Below are positions 14,899 to 23,656 of a DNA stretch of 33,714 nt, in pieces; the stretch's first letter is position 1; each line of letters starts with the position of its first letter. The DNA comes from an uncultured Pelagibacteraceae bacterium. GTDB taxonomy: Bacteria; Pseudomonadota; Alphaproteobacteria; Pelagibacterales; Pelagibacteraceae. Location: contig CACNXU010000008.1 in assembly GCA_902624585.1 (NCBI GenBank), positions 1-33,714 of the forward strand. The letters are read 5' to 3'. The notes under the pieces are model-generated. The model was given only the letters and a program-made list of their open reading frames with translations. It searched no databases and had not been told where the DNA came from. The translations under genes and the position numbers were made by a program.

Positions 14899-15807
14899 TT
14901 ATTTAAATAATAAAACCAAAACTGCAAGAACGATAAGTGCGATTATTGAGGAAATTAAGAAATACAACTTATGAATGTTTCTTCCTCTTAAATTGAAATA
15001 ATGTCTAGCAACTGCTGTAATTACTCCTATTGCAACTACAATTAACCAGTTATACTTATGATAGACCAAGAAACTTGAATGACCCGAAAGCATTATAAAC
15101 AAAACCAAAAAAGTTGAGTAATTATTGTGAATGGATCTTTGTTTAGCTGCTAAAGATAAGCTCATATCAAATTTTTCACCTCTCTCACTACTACTAATAA
15201 TATTCATTTGATTAGGTATAATTACTGTAAAAACATTTCCAAACATATTAGTGCCTATAATCAATCCAACACTTAAAATTGCAAATTTTGGACCAAATAA
15301 TTTAGTCAAACCAAAAGAAACAGCAGTAAGTAAGATAATTGCTATAGAAATAAATAATACATTATTTTCAATCAATTTAGATTTACACAAACGATCATAA
15401 ACGAACCACGCAACAATCAATGACAAAAGTGAAATAATAATTGCATAACTAGGAGGCATTAACAAAACACGTTTATCAACCATTAATACTCCAGCGTTAT
15501 AATAATAAATTACAACTAATAGCAACATTCCAGTTACAAAAGTTAAATAACTTTGCCATTTAAAGATTATCAGCCTATTTAAATAATCCTGTGGTGGTGA
15601 TGTTTTTAATCTAGATAATTTATAAAAAAAACCAGAATGCATCAGGTATCCTTCACCATCGACATCATCACTTGTTATATTTTTATTTAAATTATTGTCT
15701 AAGTAATTAAATAAAAAACTGTTACCTACCCATAATATGGCAAACACCACATGGCCCCATCTTAAAATTACTTCTAACCATTTAATAGTATAAGGTAAAA
15801 ATTCCAT
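14899..15807 (-). CDS. puuD: Urate hydroxylase PuuD, membrane domain only
   Basis: This oxidises urate to 5-hydroxyisourate at the inner membrane. The 302 residues form about eight transmembrane helices, starting with the PuuD signature IKWLEVILRWGHVVFAILWV (residues 8-27), continuing GNSFLFNYLDN, and including GTNMFGNVFTVIIPNQM and the AAKQRSIHNNYSTFLVLF block. Well-known PuuD proteins are about 100 residues longer, with a C-terminal cytochrome c domain. That domain is absent here: the chain ends just after the last helix. A separate periplasmic cytochrome c is encoded at 23290-23613. The ATG overlaps the guaD stop (TGATG), so it is translationally coupled in the hiuH-xdhAB-guaD-puuD operon. 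Confidence 0.9.
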   Translation of the reverse strand: MEFLPYTIKWLEVILRWGHVVFAILWVGNSFLFNYLDNNLNKNITSDDVDGEGYLMHSGFFYKLSRLKTSPPQDYLNRLIIFKWQSYLTFVTGMLLLVVIYYYNAGVLMVDKRVLLMPPSYAIIISLLSLIVAWFVYDRLCKSKLIENNVLFISIAIILLTAVSFGLTKLFGPKFAILSVGLIIGTNMFGNVFTVIIPNQMNIISSSERGEKFDMSLSLAAKQRSIHNNYSTFLVLFIMLSGHSSFLVYHKYNWLIVVAIGVITAVARHYFNLRGRNIHKLYFLISSIIALIVLAVLVLLFK

Positions 15808-16277
15808 CAGTATTTTATTTTATCTACTTTTTTATCCCAAATTTCAAATGCTTTTAGAGCATCTTCTCTAAGCATTTGTGTCATTTTTATCTTTCTATCA
15901 TCTATTTTTTTGGGAATCTCTAAATAAATAAATGAGTCATCAAAATCTATTTTTTTTGCGTCCTCTCTTGTATTTGCATAATATATTTTATCTAATCTTG
16001 ACCAATAAATTGCAGAAAGACACATTGGACAAGGTTCACAAGATGTATAAATTTCACAACCTGATAGATCAAAAGTATTTAATTTTTTACAAGCTTCTCG
16101 AATTGCTACAACTTCACCATGAGCAGTAGGGTCATTTGAAGAAGTTACTTTATTAGAACCTTCTGCAATAATCTCATTATCCTTGACTATTACACTTCCA
16201 AAGGGTCCACCAAATGTATTTGCACTATTTATGGAGAGTTCAATGGCTTTTGCCATAAATTTTTTTTTATCTTCCAT
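15807..16277 (-). CDS. guaD: Guanine deaminase (CDA-fold type)
   Basis: This converts guanine to xanthine plus ammonia in the cytosol, feeding xanthine dehydrogenase. The 156 residues are the same length as the well-studied B. subtilis enzyme. Zinc ligands are H53, C83 and C86, and the proton shuttle is E55 (THGE-type motif DPTAHGEVVAI; EPCPMCLSAI). YYANTREDAKKIDFDD (99-114) and the C-terminal tyrosine Y156 match the guanine-specific branch. Its start overlaps xdhB by 11 bases and its stop overlaps puuD. Confidence 0.93.
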   Translation of the reverse strand: MEDKKKFMAKAIELSINSANTFGGPFGSVIVKDNEIIAEGSNKVTSSNDPTAHGEVVAIREACKKLNTFDLSGCEIYTSCEPCPMCLSAIYWSRLDKIYYANTREDAKKIDFDDSFIYLEIPKKIDDRKIKMTQMLREDALKAFEIWDKKVDKIKY

Positions 16278-18582
16278 TTAGATTTTTTAATTTTTCTTTG
16301 ATTTTATTAACACTCATTAAGATTCTCTCAGGAGTTGCTGGGGCATTAAGTTCAGGTGCAATTTGATAATTTCCAATCGAAGCAATTGCATCTTTAATTG
16401 CATAAAAAACACTCATTGCTAGCATCAACGGTGGTTCACCAGTCGTCTTGGCTTTATTAACAACGTTTTCTTTATTTATACCTTCTTTAAAAATCTCTAC
16501 ATTAAATTTTTTTGGTATATCACTTACTGCAGGTATTTTGTATGTTGATGGGGAAAAGGTTGTAATTTGTCCATTTGACTTCCAATTGAGTTCCTCGATT
16601 GTTAACCAGCCTTGCCCTTGCACGAAACCTCCTTCAATCTGACCTAGTTCAAGTGCTGGATTTATTGGTTTTCCAGCATCATGCAAAATATCAACTCTTT
16701 CTAATACATTTTCACCAGTTAGTGTGTCTATAGTTACTTCTGAAACTGCTGCACCGTAACAAAAATAATAAAATGGTCTACCTCTAAATTTTTTTTTATC
16801 AAAATTAATTTTTGGTGTTGAATAAAAACCTGAAGATGAAAGGGAAATTCTATTTAAATATGCCTCTTGAATAATACTCTTAAATTCAAACTGCCTATTT
16901 CCAAATATTATATGTTGATCTTTATAAACTGCTTCCTGGTTATAAATTTTATATTTTTTCTTTATGAATTTTTCTAAATTTAATTTAATTTTTGCTACTG
17001 CATTCAGCGCTGCTGCTCCATTTAAATCAGTGGTTGATGAGGCTGCACTTGCTGATGTGTTTGGAACTTTAGATGTATTGGTAGATGAAATATGAACTAA
17101 ATCATATGGTAATCCCAATGAATTCGCTACCAATTGAGCTATTTTCGTATGTGTTCCTTGACCCATTTCTATACCTCCATGGTTCAAATAAATACTTCCA
17201 TCTGTATAAATATGAACAAGTGCTCCAGCTTGATTTAAGTGAATTGTTGTAAACGAAATTCCAAATTTCAATGGTGTAATGGCAATGCCTCTCTTTTTAA
17301 ATTTATTTACTTCATTAAATTTTCTTATATTAGAATATCTTTTCTTATAATTTGATTTATTTTCTAAATTATTAAATAATTCATTAATAACGTTATCCTC
17401 AATAGTCATTCCATAATGTGTTACATTCTTTTTGTCTTTTTGATAAAAATTTTTCTTTCTAATTTCAAGTGGGTCTTTTTTTAAATACCTTGAAATATTA
17501 TCTATAACATTCTCTATTGCCATCATTCCTTGGTTTCCACCAAATCCTCTAAATGCAGTCGAGGTTGGAATATTTGTCTTACATAAATTATTTATCACCT
17601 CAATATCTGAAATATAGTATGCATTGTCTATATGAAGCAAAGCTCTTTCGTTTATTGCTGCTGATAAATCAGGTGACATTCCGCAATTTGATGACAAGTT
17701 TATTTTTAATCCTTCAATAATTCCTTCATCATTAAAACCAACTTCATACTCAGAAAAAAACTCATGTCTTTTACCAGTTAAAATTATATCGTCATCCCTA
17801 TCTAGTCTTAATTTTACGGGTTGTCCTGATTTATTAGACAATAACGCACAAATACAAGCAGTCATGAAATTTGTTTCCTTGCCACCAAATCCTCCTCCAA
17901 TTCTTCTTACTTCAACATTAATTGAATTGCTTTTTTGATTGAACATTTTTGCAATTAATTGTTGTGTCTCTGAAGGATGTTGTGTTGAGCTATAAACTAA
18001 AAAGTTATCATCTTCCTTAGGAATTACAAAAGCTGCTTGACCTTCTAAATAAAAGTGTTCCTGACTTCCTGTTGTGAAGTTACCTTTTAAAGTATTTTTA
18101 GATATTTTTATTTTTTTTGAAGCATTGCCTCTTTTTATTTTTCTAGGCTTAAATAAGAACTGTTTTTTATTTAAAGCCTCTTTTATTGTAATTACTGGTT
18201 TTAAATCTTTATAGGAAACCTTGGCTTTTAACACTGCTTTTCTTGCTAATTCTGTTGTTTCCGCTGCAACTGCAAACAAGGGTTGACCATAAAACTCAAC
18301 TTTTTTTGTTGGAAAAATAGGGTCTCCATCGAAAACTGGCCCAACATCATTCCTACCAGGAATATCACTGTGTGTAACTACTGAAATAACACCTTTGCTA
18401 TTTTTTACTTCAGTTAAATCAATTTTTTTAATTATTGCGTGTGCTTTTTTACTTAAACCAATTGCCCCATAAATCGTATTTTTTGGTTCAACAATATCAT
18501 CAGTATACTCTGCATATCCACTTACATGTTTGTAAGCACTATCGTGTGGTCTTATATCTCCAATAATGTTATCTTTACTCAT
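16267..18582 (-). CDS. xdhB: Xanthine dehydrogenase, molybdopterin subunit
   Basis: This is the large subunit holding the molybdenum cofactor and the purine site; it oxidises hypoxanthine and xanthine to urate. The 771 residues match bacterial XdhB. Key residues expected for purine oxidation are present: E236 in GGGFGGKE, R345 in STAFRGFGG and the catalytic base E716 in TTGEPPLML. Cofactor-contact segments EMGQGTHTK (472-480) and ASSTTDLNGAA (515-525) are also intact. This pattern favours purine over aldehyde or CO substrates. The start is two bases or so from the xdhA stop (TAA, then ATG adjacent). Cofactor insertion probably needs the XdhC halves encoded at 23982-24997. Confidence 0.96.
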   Translation of the reverse strand: MSKDNIIGDIRPHDSAYKHVSGYAEYTDDIVEPKNTIYGAIGLSKKAHAIIKKIDLTEVKNSKGVISVVTHSDIPGRNDVGPVFDGDPIFPTKKVEFYGQPLFAVAAETTELARKAVLKAKVSYKDLKPVITIKEALNKKQFLFKPRKIKRGNASKKIKISKNTLKGNFTTGSQEHFYLEGQAAFVIPKEDDNFLVYSSTQHPSETQQLIAKMFNQKSNSINVEVRRIGGGFGGKETNFMTACICALLSNKSGQPVKLRLDRDDDIILTGKRHEFFSEYEVGFNDEGIIEGLKINLSSNCGMSPDLSAAINERALLHIDNAYYISDIEVINNLCKTNIPTSTAFRGFGGNQGMMAIENVIDNISRYLKKDPLEIRKKNFYQKDKKNVTHYGMTIEDNVINELFNNLENKSNYKKRYSNIRKFNEVNKFKKRGIAITPLKFGISFTTIHLNQAGALVHIYTDGSIYLNHGGIEMGQGTHTKIAQLVANSLGLPYDLVHISSTNTSKVPNTSASAASSTTDLNGAAALNAVAKIKLNLEKFIKKKYKIYNQEAVYKDQHIIFGNRQFEFKSIIQEAYLNRISLSSSGFYSTPKINFDKKKFRGRPFYYFCYGAAVSEVTIDTLTGENVLERVDILHDAGKPINPALELGQIEGGFVQGQGWLTIEELNWKSNGQITTFSPSTYKIPAVSDIPKKFNVEIFKEGINKENVVNKAKTTGEPPLMLAMSVFYAIKDAIASIGNYQIAPELNAPATPERILMSVNKIKEKLKNLNGR

Positions 18583-20019
18583 TTAATTAACTCTAGTTAA
18601 TTTATTAGAATTTATTTCTATAAAACATTTCATTAATAAATTTTTTGCTATCTCTAATCTGTATTCTTTACTTGCTCTCATGTCTCCAATAGGACTTAAA
18701 TCTTCCTCTAGATAATTTTTTGCGTGGTCAAATGTGTTGATATTAAGAGGCATATTTTTAAGTACTTTCTCACATGCCTTAGCTCTTTTTGGTACTGCAG
18801 CCATACCACCATATGCAATATATGCCTCTCTAATTTGATTATTATTGATTTCAAAATTAAAAGAGCCACAAACAGAAGAAATATCATCATCAAATCTTTT
18901 TGAAATTTTAAATGCTTTAAATATATTTTTTTTAAATAATGGGATTTTAATTGATCTTATAAATTCTGTTCTTTTTAGTTTAGTTTTTCTATAATCTAAG
19001 AAGAAATTATTAATTGGTATAACTTTTCGTTTATTAAAACTTTCAATTAAGATCTCAGCATTTAAAGACAACAAAATTGGTAATGAATCTCCAATTGGAG
19101 ATGCTGTAGCAATATTACCTCCTATGGTACCTACATTTCTAATTTGAACAGAACCATATCTCTTCAATACAGAGTAAAAATCTGGATAATATTTTTTTAT
19201 TTCATTTTCAAACTTAATTAAAGGAGTGGCTGCACCAATTTCTATATAATTTTTATTTATTTTGATAAAATCTAATTCTTTTATCTCTTTTAAATCTACT
19301 ATAAACGGAATTTCTTTTCTTTCTTTAGTAACTGTTAAAGATAAATCTGTTCCACCTGCAAGAAAATTAAAATTAGAATTATTTTTAATTATATTTTTTA
19401 ATTCTTTGACGTTTTTAGGAGAGAAGTAAATTTTATTATCTTTTTTAATAAATATATTATTTGGTTTGATGGTTTTTAATAATTTTATAGTTTTATTTTT
19501 ATTTTTACTAAACTCATCTATCTTACTTATCTTATTTAAACTTTTAGCAGCATCAATAATAGGTCTATAGCCAGTGCAACGACATAAATTTCCTGAAATA
19601 GAGTCTGTTATTAATTCGCTATTGTAGCTTTTATTATTCTTGAACATTGAAAACAAAGACATAACAAACCCTGGTGTACAAAATCCACATTGTGAGCCGT
19701 GAAATTTAACCATAGCCTCTTGAACTGGATGAAGCTTCCCATCTTTAGAGACTAAATCCTCTACAATCAAAAGTTGTTTACCATTCAAAGATGGAACAAA
19801 AGAAATACATGAATTAATTGAACTATATTTTATGTCATTGCTAACTAACTCACCTAAAACAATAGTGCATGCACCACAACCACCTTCTGAGCACCCTTCC
19901 TTAGTTCCAGTTTTTTTTAATTCAGTCCTAATATAATTAAGAATTGTTTGGTTTGGATCTGGGTTTTTAATTTCTAAAACTTTATCGTTTAAAAGGAACT
20001 TTACTGAATTTGATATCAC
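18583..20019 (-). CDS. xdhA: Xanthine dehydrogenase, iron-sulfur/FAD subunit
   Basis: This is the electron-transfer subunit of 478 residues. It has an N-terminal plant-type [2Fe-2S] domain with C43, C48, C51 and C71 (in EGCSEGGCGACTIVLGE and beyond), and a second helical [2Fe-2S] domain with C111, C114, C146 and C148 (SQCGFCTPGF, GNLCRCTGYRP). The FAD domain carries FLAGGTDLSL (219-228) and TIGGNIATASPIGDSLP (298-314). The C-terminal domain is of the CO-dehydrogenase flavoprotein type. All eight cluster cysteines are present. The start is GTG at 20019, immediately after the hiuH TAA. It transfers electrons from the XdhB site to NAD+. Confidence 0.96.
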   Translation of the reverse strand: MISNSVKFLLNDKVLEIKNPDPNQTILNYIRTELKKTGTKEGCSEGGCGACTIVLGELVSNDIKYSSINSCISFVPSLNGKQLLIVEDLVSKDGKLHPVQEAMVKFHGSQCGFCTPGFVMSLFSMFKNNKSYNSELITDSISGNLCRCTGYRPIIDAAKSLNKISKIDEFSKNKNKTIKLLKTIKPNNIFIKKDNKIYFSPKNVKELKNIIKNNSNFNFLAGGTDLSLTVTKERKEIPFIVDLKEIKELDFIKINKNYIEIGAATPLIKFENEIKKYYPDFYSVLKRYGSVQIRNVGTIGGNIATASPIGDSLPILLSLNAEILIESFNKRKVIPINNFFLDYRKTKLKRTEFIRSIKIPLFKKNIFKAFKISKRFDDDISSVCGSFNFEINNNQIREAYIAYGGMAAVPKRAKACEKVLKNMPLNINTFDHAKNYLEEDLSPIGDMRASKEYRLEIAKNLLMKCFIEINSNKLTRVN

Positions 20020-20370
20020 TTAACTGCCTCTATAAGTAGAATAACTCCAGGGTGATACTAATAAAGGTACATGATAATGTTGTGAGGGATCTGAAATACC
20101 AAATCTAATAATTACATCATCCAAGAATGGTACGTCACTCGCTGATGGTGTATTTTTAAAATAATCACCAATGTAAAAAACTAATTCGTATTTACCCTTA
20201 ACAAAAATATCTCCCTCTGCTAATGGAGAGCTCGCTCTGCCATCATCATTGAGTTTTATTGAAGTTATTTTTTTTCTCTCTGAATTATTTAAATAAAACA
20301 ACTCAACTAAGATACCTTTTCCAGGTTTGCCTGAATATACATCTAAAACATGAGTTGTTAGCTTTGTCAT
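20020..20370 (-). CDS. uraH: 5-hydroxyisourate hydrolase (transthyretin-like)
   Basis: This hydrolyses 5-hydroxyisourate, the product of PuuD, to OHCU. The 116 residues are typical. Signature ends are present: N-terminal TTHVLDVYSGKPG (H7) and C-terminal HYHVPLLVSPWSYSTYRGS, with H98 and the YRGS tetrapeptide at 113-116; R45 sits in the DDGR strand. It has no signal peptide, so it is cytosolic. It is the first gene of the six-gene minus-strand purine operon and is divergent from uraD, which carries out the next step, with 48 bases between the two start codons. TATAAT at 20379-20374 (minus) lies only four bases before the ATG; ATGATAC lies nine bases before it. Confidence 0.95.
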   Translation of the reverse strand: MTKLTTHVLDVYSGKPGKGILVELFYLNNSERKKITSIKLNDDGRASSPLAEGDIFVKGKYELVFYIGDYFKNTPSASDVPFLDDVIIRFGISDPSQHYHVPLLVSPWSYSTYRGS

Positions 20371-20379
20371 AAAATTATA

Positions 20380-20386
20380 GTATCAT
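20380..20386 (-). promoter_or_regulatory. ATGATAC element before uraH (copy 1)
   Basis: On the minus strand ATGATAC ends exactly nine bases before the uraH start codon. The same heptamer occurs exactly nine bases before the cytochrome c start (23629-23623), and in both places it lies in the gap between divergent purine genes. It may be part of a -10 region giving a very short leader, or an operator. Two copies in AT-rich DNA are weak evidence. Confidence 0.35.
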
Positions 20387-20418
20387 TTAAATTTCAAACT
20401 TAAATAATTTAAAATTAT

Positions 20419-20916
20419 ATGAGAACAATAGATAACATTAACCATCTTAACAAGTCTGATTTTTTGTCAATATTTGGTAATGTTTTTGAAAAGACTGAGT
20501 CTGTTGCTTTAGAGGCTTTTGAGTCAAAACCATTTAAAAATTTTGAGGATATAATGCTTAAAATGTTAAATATTTACGAAAATTACGAAAAAAATAAAAT
20601 TTTAGAAATTTTAAATGCTCATCCAGAACTTGCTGTAGCAAAAAAAATGACTTCAGAATCTATATTGGAACAATCTTCAGCGAAATTAGACCAATGTTCT
20701 AACGATGAATATGAGGAATTTAAAAAATTAAATTTAGAATATAAAAAAAAGTTTAATTTTCCCTTTATAATTGCGGTAAAAGGTAAAGATAAAAATGAAA
20801 TTTTGAATAATTTTAGACAAAGAATTCAAAGTGATGTAGAAAGTGAATTCCTTGAAGCAAAAAAACAAGTAAAAAAAATTGCAACCTTTCGTCTAAATGA
20901 AATAAATAAAAAATGA
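20419..20916 (+). CDS. uraD: OHCU decarboxylase
   Basis: This decarboxylates OHCU stereospecifically to (S)-allantoin. The 165 residues form an all-helical protein with the family landmarks: H68 in NAHPELA, EQSSAKLDQCS (84-94) and YKKKFNFPFIIAVKGK (108-123). ATG 20419 has no Shine-Dalgarno and follows an AT run, suggesting a short-leader or leaderless message. It is the first gene of uraD-alc-allA-puuE, each overlapping the next by four bases. It pairs with uraH across the divergent gap, so successive enzymes share one control region. Confidence 0.93.
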   Translation: MRTIDNINHLNKSDFLSIFGNVFEKTESVALEAFESKPFKNFEDIMLKMLNIYENYEKNKILEILNAHPELAVAKKMTSESILEQSSAKLDQCSNDEYEEFKKLNLEYKKKFNFPFIIAVKGKDKNEILNNFRQRIQSDVESEFLEAKKQVKKIATFRLNEINKK

Positions 20917-21899
20917 AAAAATTTATAAGTGCAAAAATGATTAATTTAGCTGATCCAAGAATTGGATCTAAAATTATATATAAGACTGATGATTTTTTTG
21001 CAGCTGCTAATAGAATATTGAAAATTGATCCTCCAGTTTTTAAAGATGGATTATTTGACAAACATGGTAAGTGGATGGATGGATGGGAAACTAGAAGAAG
21101 AAGAACAAAAGGTTTTGATTATTTAATTTTAAAACTAGGTAAGCCTGGAAAGATAGTTGATATAGATATTGATACAACACACTTCAATGGAAACCAACCT
21201 ACCCATGCTTCAGTAGAGGGTTGTTTCAGTAAGAATAAACCAAGCAAAAAAACAAAATGGATTCACTTACTTGGAAAAAAAAGACTTGGACCAAACAGAA
21301 ACCATAGTTTTAAATCACAAAATAAATCAGTTTTTAATTATATAAAACTGAACATTTTTCCTGATGGTGGGGTTGCAAGACTTAGACTTTATGGAAAAAT
21401 TGAAATGGAAAAAAACTTTTTAAGTAATAAAAATATTAACTTAACATCTGTTTTAAATGGTGCTTCAATTATTGGTTGTAATAATGAGCACTTTGGCAGA
21501 GCTGAAAATATCATAGCTCCTGGTAAAGGAAAAAATATGGGAGATGGTTGGGAAACAAGAAGAAGTAGAGGAAAAAACTTTGATTGGCTTATAATTAAAT
21601 TTGGAAAACCAGGCTTAATTAAAAGATTGGAGATAGACACTCATCATTTTAAAGGTAATTATCCCGATACTTGCTCAATTCAAACTGCAAATATTTCAAA
21701 AGATCTGTCTAATAAATCAATTGTCAATAACTCAAAAAATTGGAAAATTATTGTAAATAAATCCAAACTATCTGCTCATAAAAAACATATTTTCAAAAAG
21801 TTCTTAATTAAAAGAAGTAAAGAAAATTATCTAAGAATAAATATCTATCCAGATGGTGGGATTTCAAGAATAAGAGCATTTGGAAATTTTGTGAAATGA
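20913..21899 (+). CDS. alc: Allantoicase
   Basis: This hydrolyses allantoate to ureidoglycolate and urea. The 328 residues are the usual length and show the internal duplication of the family. Repeat 1 runs about residues 20-163 with DGWETRRRR (56-64) and VDIDIDTTHFNGN; repeat 2 runs about 185-328 with DGWETRRSR (211-219) and RLEIDTHHFKGNYP. Both end in a PDGG(V/I)(A/S)R(L/I)R motif (150-158, 313-321). Both repeats keep their DGWETRR motifs, so the enzyme looks intact. It is coupled to uraD and allA by ATGA overlaps. Confidence 0.95.
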   Translation: MKKFISAKMINLADPRIGSKIIYKTDDFFAAANRILKIDPPVFKDGLFDKHGKWMDGWETRRRRTKGFDYLILKLGKPGKIVDIDIDTTHFNGNQPTHASVEGCFSKNKPSKKTKWIHLLGKKRLGPNRNHSFKSQNKSVFNYIKLNIFPDGGVARLRLYGKIEMEKNFLSNKNINLTSVLNGASIIGCNNEHFGRAENIIAPGKGKNMGDGWETRRSRGKNFDWLIIKFGKPGLIKRLEIDTHHFKGNYPDTCSIQTANISKDLSNKSIVNNSKNWKIIVNKSKLSAHKKHIFKKFLIKRSKENYLRINIYPDGGISRIRAFGNFVK

Positions 21900-22387
21900 A
21901 TATAATAAAAGCAAAAAAAATAACAAAAAAAAATTTTTCTCAATTTGGTCAATTAATAGATACATCTAAAAAAAATCCTATAAATATTAATGATGGATAT
22001 GCAAAACGATTTAATGATTTGATAAATATGGATACCTCTAAAAAAAATGGTAAAGCTATCGTTAGTATTTTTAAAGCAAAAAAAAGAAGATTTCCTATGA
22101 AAATTGATATGATGGAAAAACATCCTCTAGGAAGCCAAGCCTTTATACCAATGGATGATACAAAATTTTTAGTATTTGTGGCACCGCGGGGTCATAAACC
22201 AAATATAAATAAAATCCAATCCTTTGTGGTCCCAAAACAAACTGGAATAAATTACAATGCTGGTATTTGGCACTTTCCATTAATTTCTATGAAAAATATA
22301 AATTTTCTTGTTATTGATAGGAAAGGAAAAGGAAACAATCTTGAAATTTATAAATTTAAAAAAGAGAAAATTATTTTAAAAAAATGA
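21896..22387 (+). CDS. allA: Ureidoglycolate lyase
   Basis: This splits ureidoglycolate into glyoxylate and urea, the last step of the pathway as encoded here. The 163 residues form a cupin-like protein with the family blocks MEKHPLGSQAFIPM (73-86), FLVFVAPRG (91-99) and GINYNAGIWHFPL (117-129). It begins in the stop codon of alc and ends in the start codon of puuE. With allantoicase upstream it explains why ureidoglycolate amidohydrolase is not needed. Glyoxylate could enter the glyoxylate/glycine pathways; no gene for using urea is seen in the window. Confidence 0.93.
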   Translation: MNIIKAKKITKKNFSQFGQLIDTSKKNPININDGYAKRFNDLINMDTSKKNGKAIVSIFKAKKRRFPMKIDMMEKHPLGSQAFIPMDDTKFLVFVAPRGHKPNINKIQSFVVPKQTGINYNAGIWHFPLISMKNINFLVIDRKGKGNNLEIYKFKKEKIILKK

Positions 22388-23283
22388 AAAAAAAATACCC
22401 AAGAGATTTAGTAGGATATGGATCTAAAAATATTAAAGTAAAGTGGCCTGGTAATGCTAGGTTGGCTTTACAATTTGTACTAAATTATGAAGAAGGTGGA
22501 GAAAATTGTACTCTGCATGGCGATAAAACTTCAGAGGTATTTTTATCTGAAATTATAGGAGCAAAACCAATTAAAGGTCGACACTTAAATATGGAATCGA
22601 TTTATGAATATGGATCAAGAAGAGGGTTTTGGAGAATTCATGATTTATTTAAAAAGAAAAAAATACCGCTTACTATTTTTGGTGTTGGGATGGCACTAGA
22701 AAGAAATAAAGAAGTTTGTTCGGCCATAAAAAGAGCAAATTATGAAGTTGCTTGTCATGGATGGAGATGGATTGATTATCAAAATGTACCAAAGAAAAAA
22801 GAGGAAAATGATATGAAGCTAGCAATAAAATCTATTAAAAAAAATTTTGGTGCTGAACCTGCTGGTTGGTATACAGGAAGATGCAGTGTAAATACTCTAG
22901 ATTTAGTTATTAAAAATGGAAATTTTTTATACAGCAGTGATACTTATAGTGATGACCTTCCTTATTGGATAAAAAAAGGTAAAAAAAAACAATTAATGAT
23001 TCCCTATACACTTGATAATAATGATATGAGATTTGCAACTAATCAAGGGTTTAACTCAGGAGAACAGTTTTATAATTATTTAAAAGATAGTTTTGACACT
23101 CTTTACGAAGAAGGAAAAACCTCACCAAAAATGATGTCGGTTGGTTTACATTGTAGATTAATCGGCAGACCTGGTAGAATACAATCACTAAAAAAATTTT
23201 TAGATTATGTTTTAAAATTTAAAAATATTTGGATTTGTAAAAGAGTAGATATAGCTAAACATTGGATAAAAAATTATAGTTAA
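22384..23283 (+). CDS. puuE: Allantoinase of the PuuE (polysaccharide-deacetylase fold) type
   Basis: This hydrolyses (S)-allantoin to allantoate. It belongs to the NodB-like PuuE class rather than to the amidohydrolase AllB class. The 299 residues include the hallmark N-terminus YPRDLVGYG (5-13), then ALQFVLNYEEGGE (28-40), YEYGSRRGFWR (74-84), EVACHGWRW (121-129) and GWYTGRCSVNT. It is the last gene of the plus-strand catabolic operon, although its product acts before Alc and AllA. Only six bases separate its stop from the convergent cytochrome c stop, with no visible terminator. Confidence 0.95.
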   Translation: MKKKYPRDLVGYGSKNIKVKWPGNARLALQFVLNYEEGGENCTLHGDKTSEVFLSEIIGAKPIKGRHLNMESIYEYGSRRGFWRIHDLFKKKKIPLTIFGVGMALERNKEVCSAIKRANYEVACHGWRWIDYQNVPKKKEENDMKLAIKSIKKNFGAEPAGWYTGRCSVNTLDLVIKNGNFLYSSDTYSDDLPYWIKKGKKKQLMIPYTLDNNDMRFATNQGFNSGEQFYNYLKDSFDTLYEEGKTSPKMMSVGLHCRLIGRPGRIQSLKKFLDYVLKFKNIWICKRVDIAKHWIKNYS

Positions 23284-23289
23284 ATTTTT

Positions 23290-23613
23290 TTATTGCTCTG
23301 CAGCTAAAGAAACATAATGAGCAACAGCCTCTATTTCCTCATCTGACAAAATCCCCTCCATTGCAGGCATTACACCTATTCCATTTTTAACTGCCATAAG
23401 AATTGTTTGAACTTGAGGTCTAATTTGATTTAAATTTGGACCAATATCAGCCATTGATCCAGCATCTGAGAGGCTATGACATGCAGCGCAATTGCCAGCC
23501 TCAAGGAATACCTCTTTTCCCTTATTAAATAAATCATCAGCATTAGCGTGAACACTTGATGCAAATATTAAAAATAATAGAGTACTACAAAAATTTAAAA
23601 ATAATTTTTTCAC
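23290..23613 (-). CDS. Periplasmic class I cytochrome c, probable PuuD partner
   Basis: This is a small electron carrier of 107 residues. The N-terminal signal peptide covers about residues 1-24 (ending SSVHANA). The heme attachment site is CAACH (43-47 region), and the likely axial methionine lies in GVMPAMEG (80-87). The C-terminal helix is SDEEIEAVAHYVSLAAEQ. It resembles the cytochrome c domain normally fused to the C-terminus of PuuD, and the PuuD here lacks that domain. It lies at the edge of the urate operon, so it is a good candidate for PuuD's electron acceptor; that is inference. The start is GTG 23613. ATGATAC sits nine bases before it, as before uraH. Confidence 0.85.
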   Translation of the reverse strand: MKKLFLNFCSTLLFLIFASSVHANADDLFNKGKEVFLEAGNCAACHSLSDAGSMADIGPNLNQIRPQVQTILMAVKNGIGVMPAMEGILSDEEIEAVAHYVSLAAEQ

Positions 23614-23622
23614 TTAAATTTG

Positions 23623-23629
23623 GTATCAT
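23623..23629 (-). promoter_or_regulatory. ATGATAC element before the cytochrome c gene (copy 2)
   Basis: On the minus strand ATGATAC ends exactly nine bases before the GTG start. Extended by one T it reads TATGAT, one mismatch from a -10 box, which would give a very short leader. It matches the copy upstream of uraH in sequence and distance. Confidence 0.35.
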
Positions 23630-23656
23630 AATTAAAAAAAATTAAAAAGGAGAATT

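Noticed and set aside
20374..20379. TATAAT on the minus strand as the uraH -10 box
   Set aside because: It ends only four bases before the start codon, too close to place a normal transcription start at or before the ATG; it may be a chance AT match.
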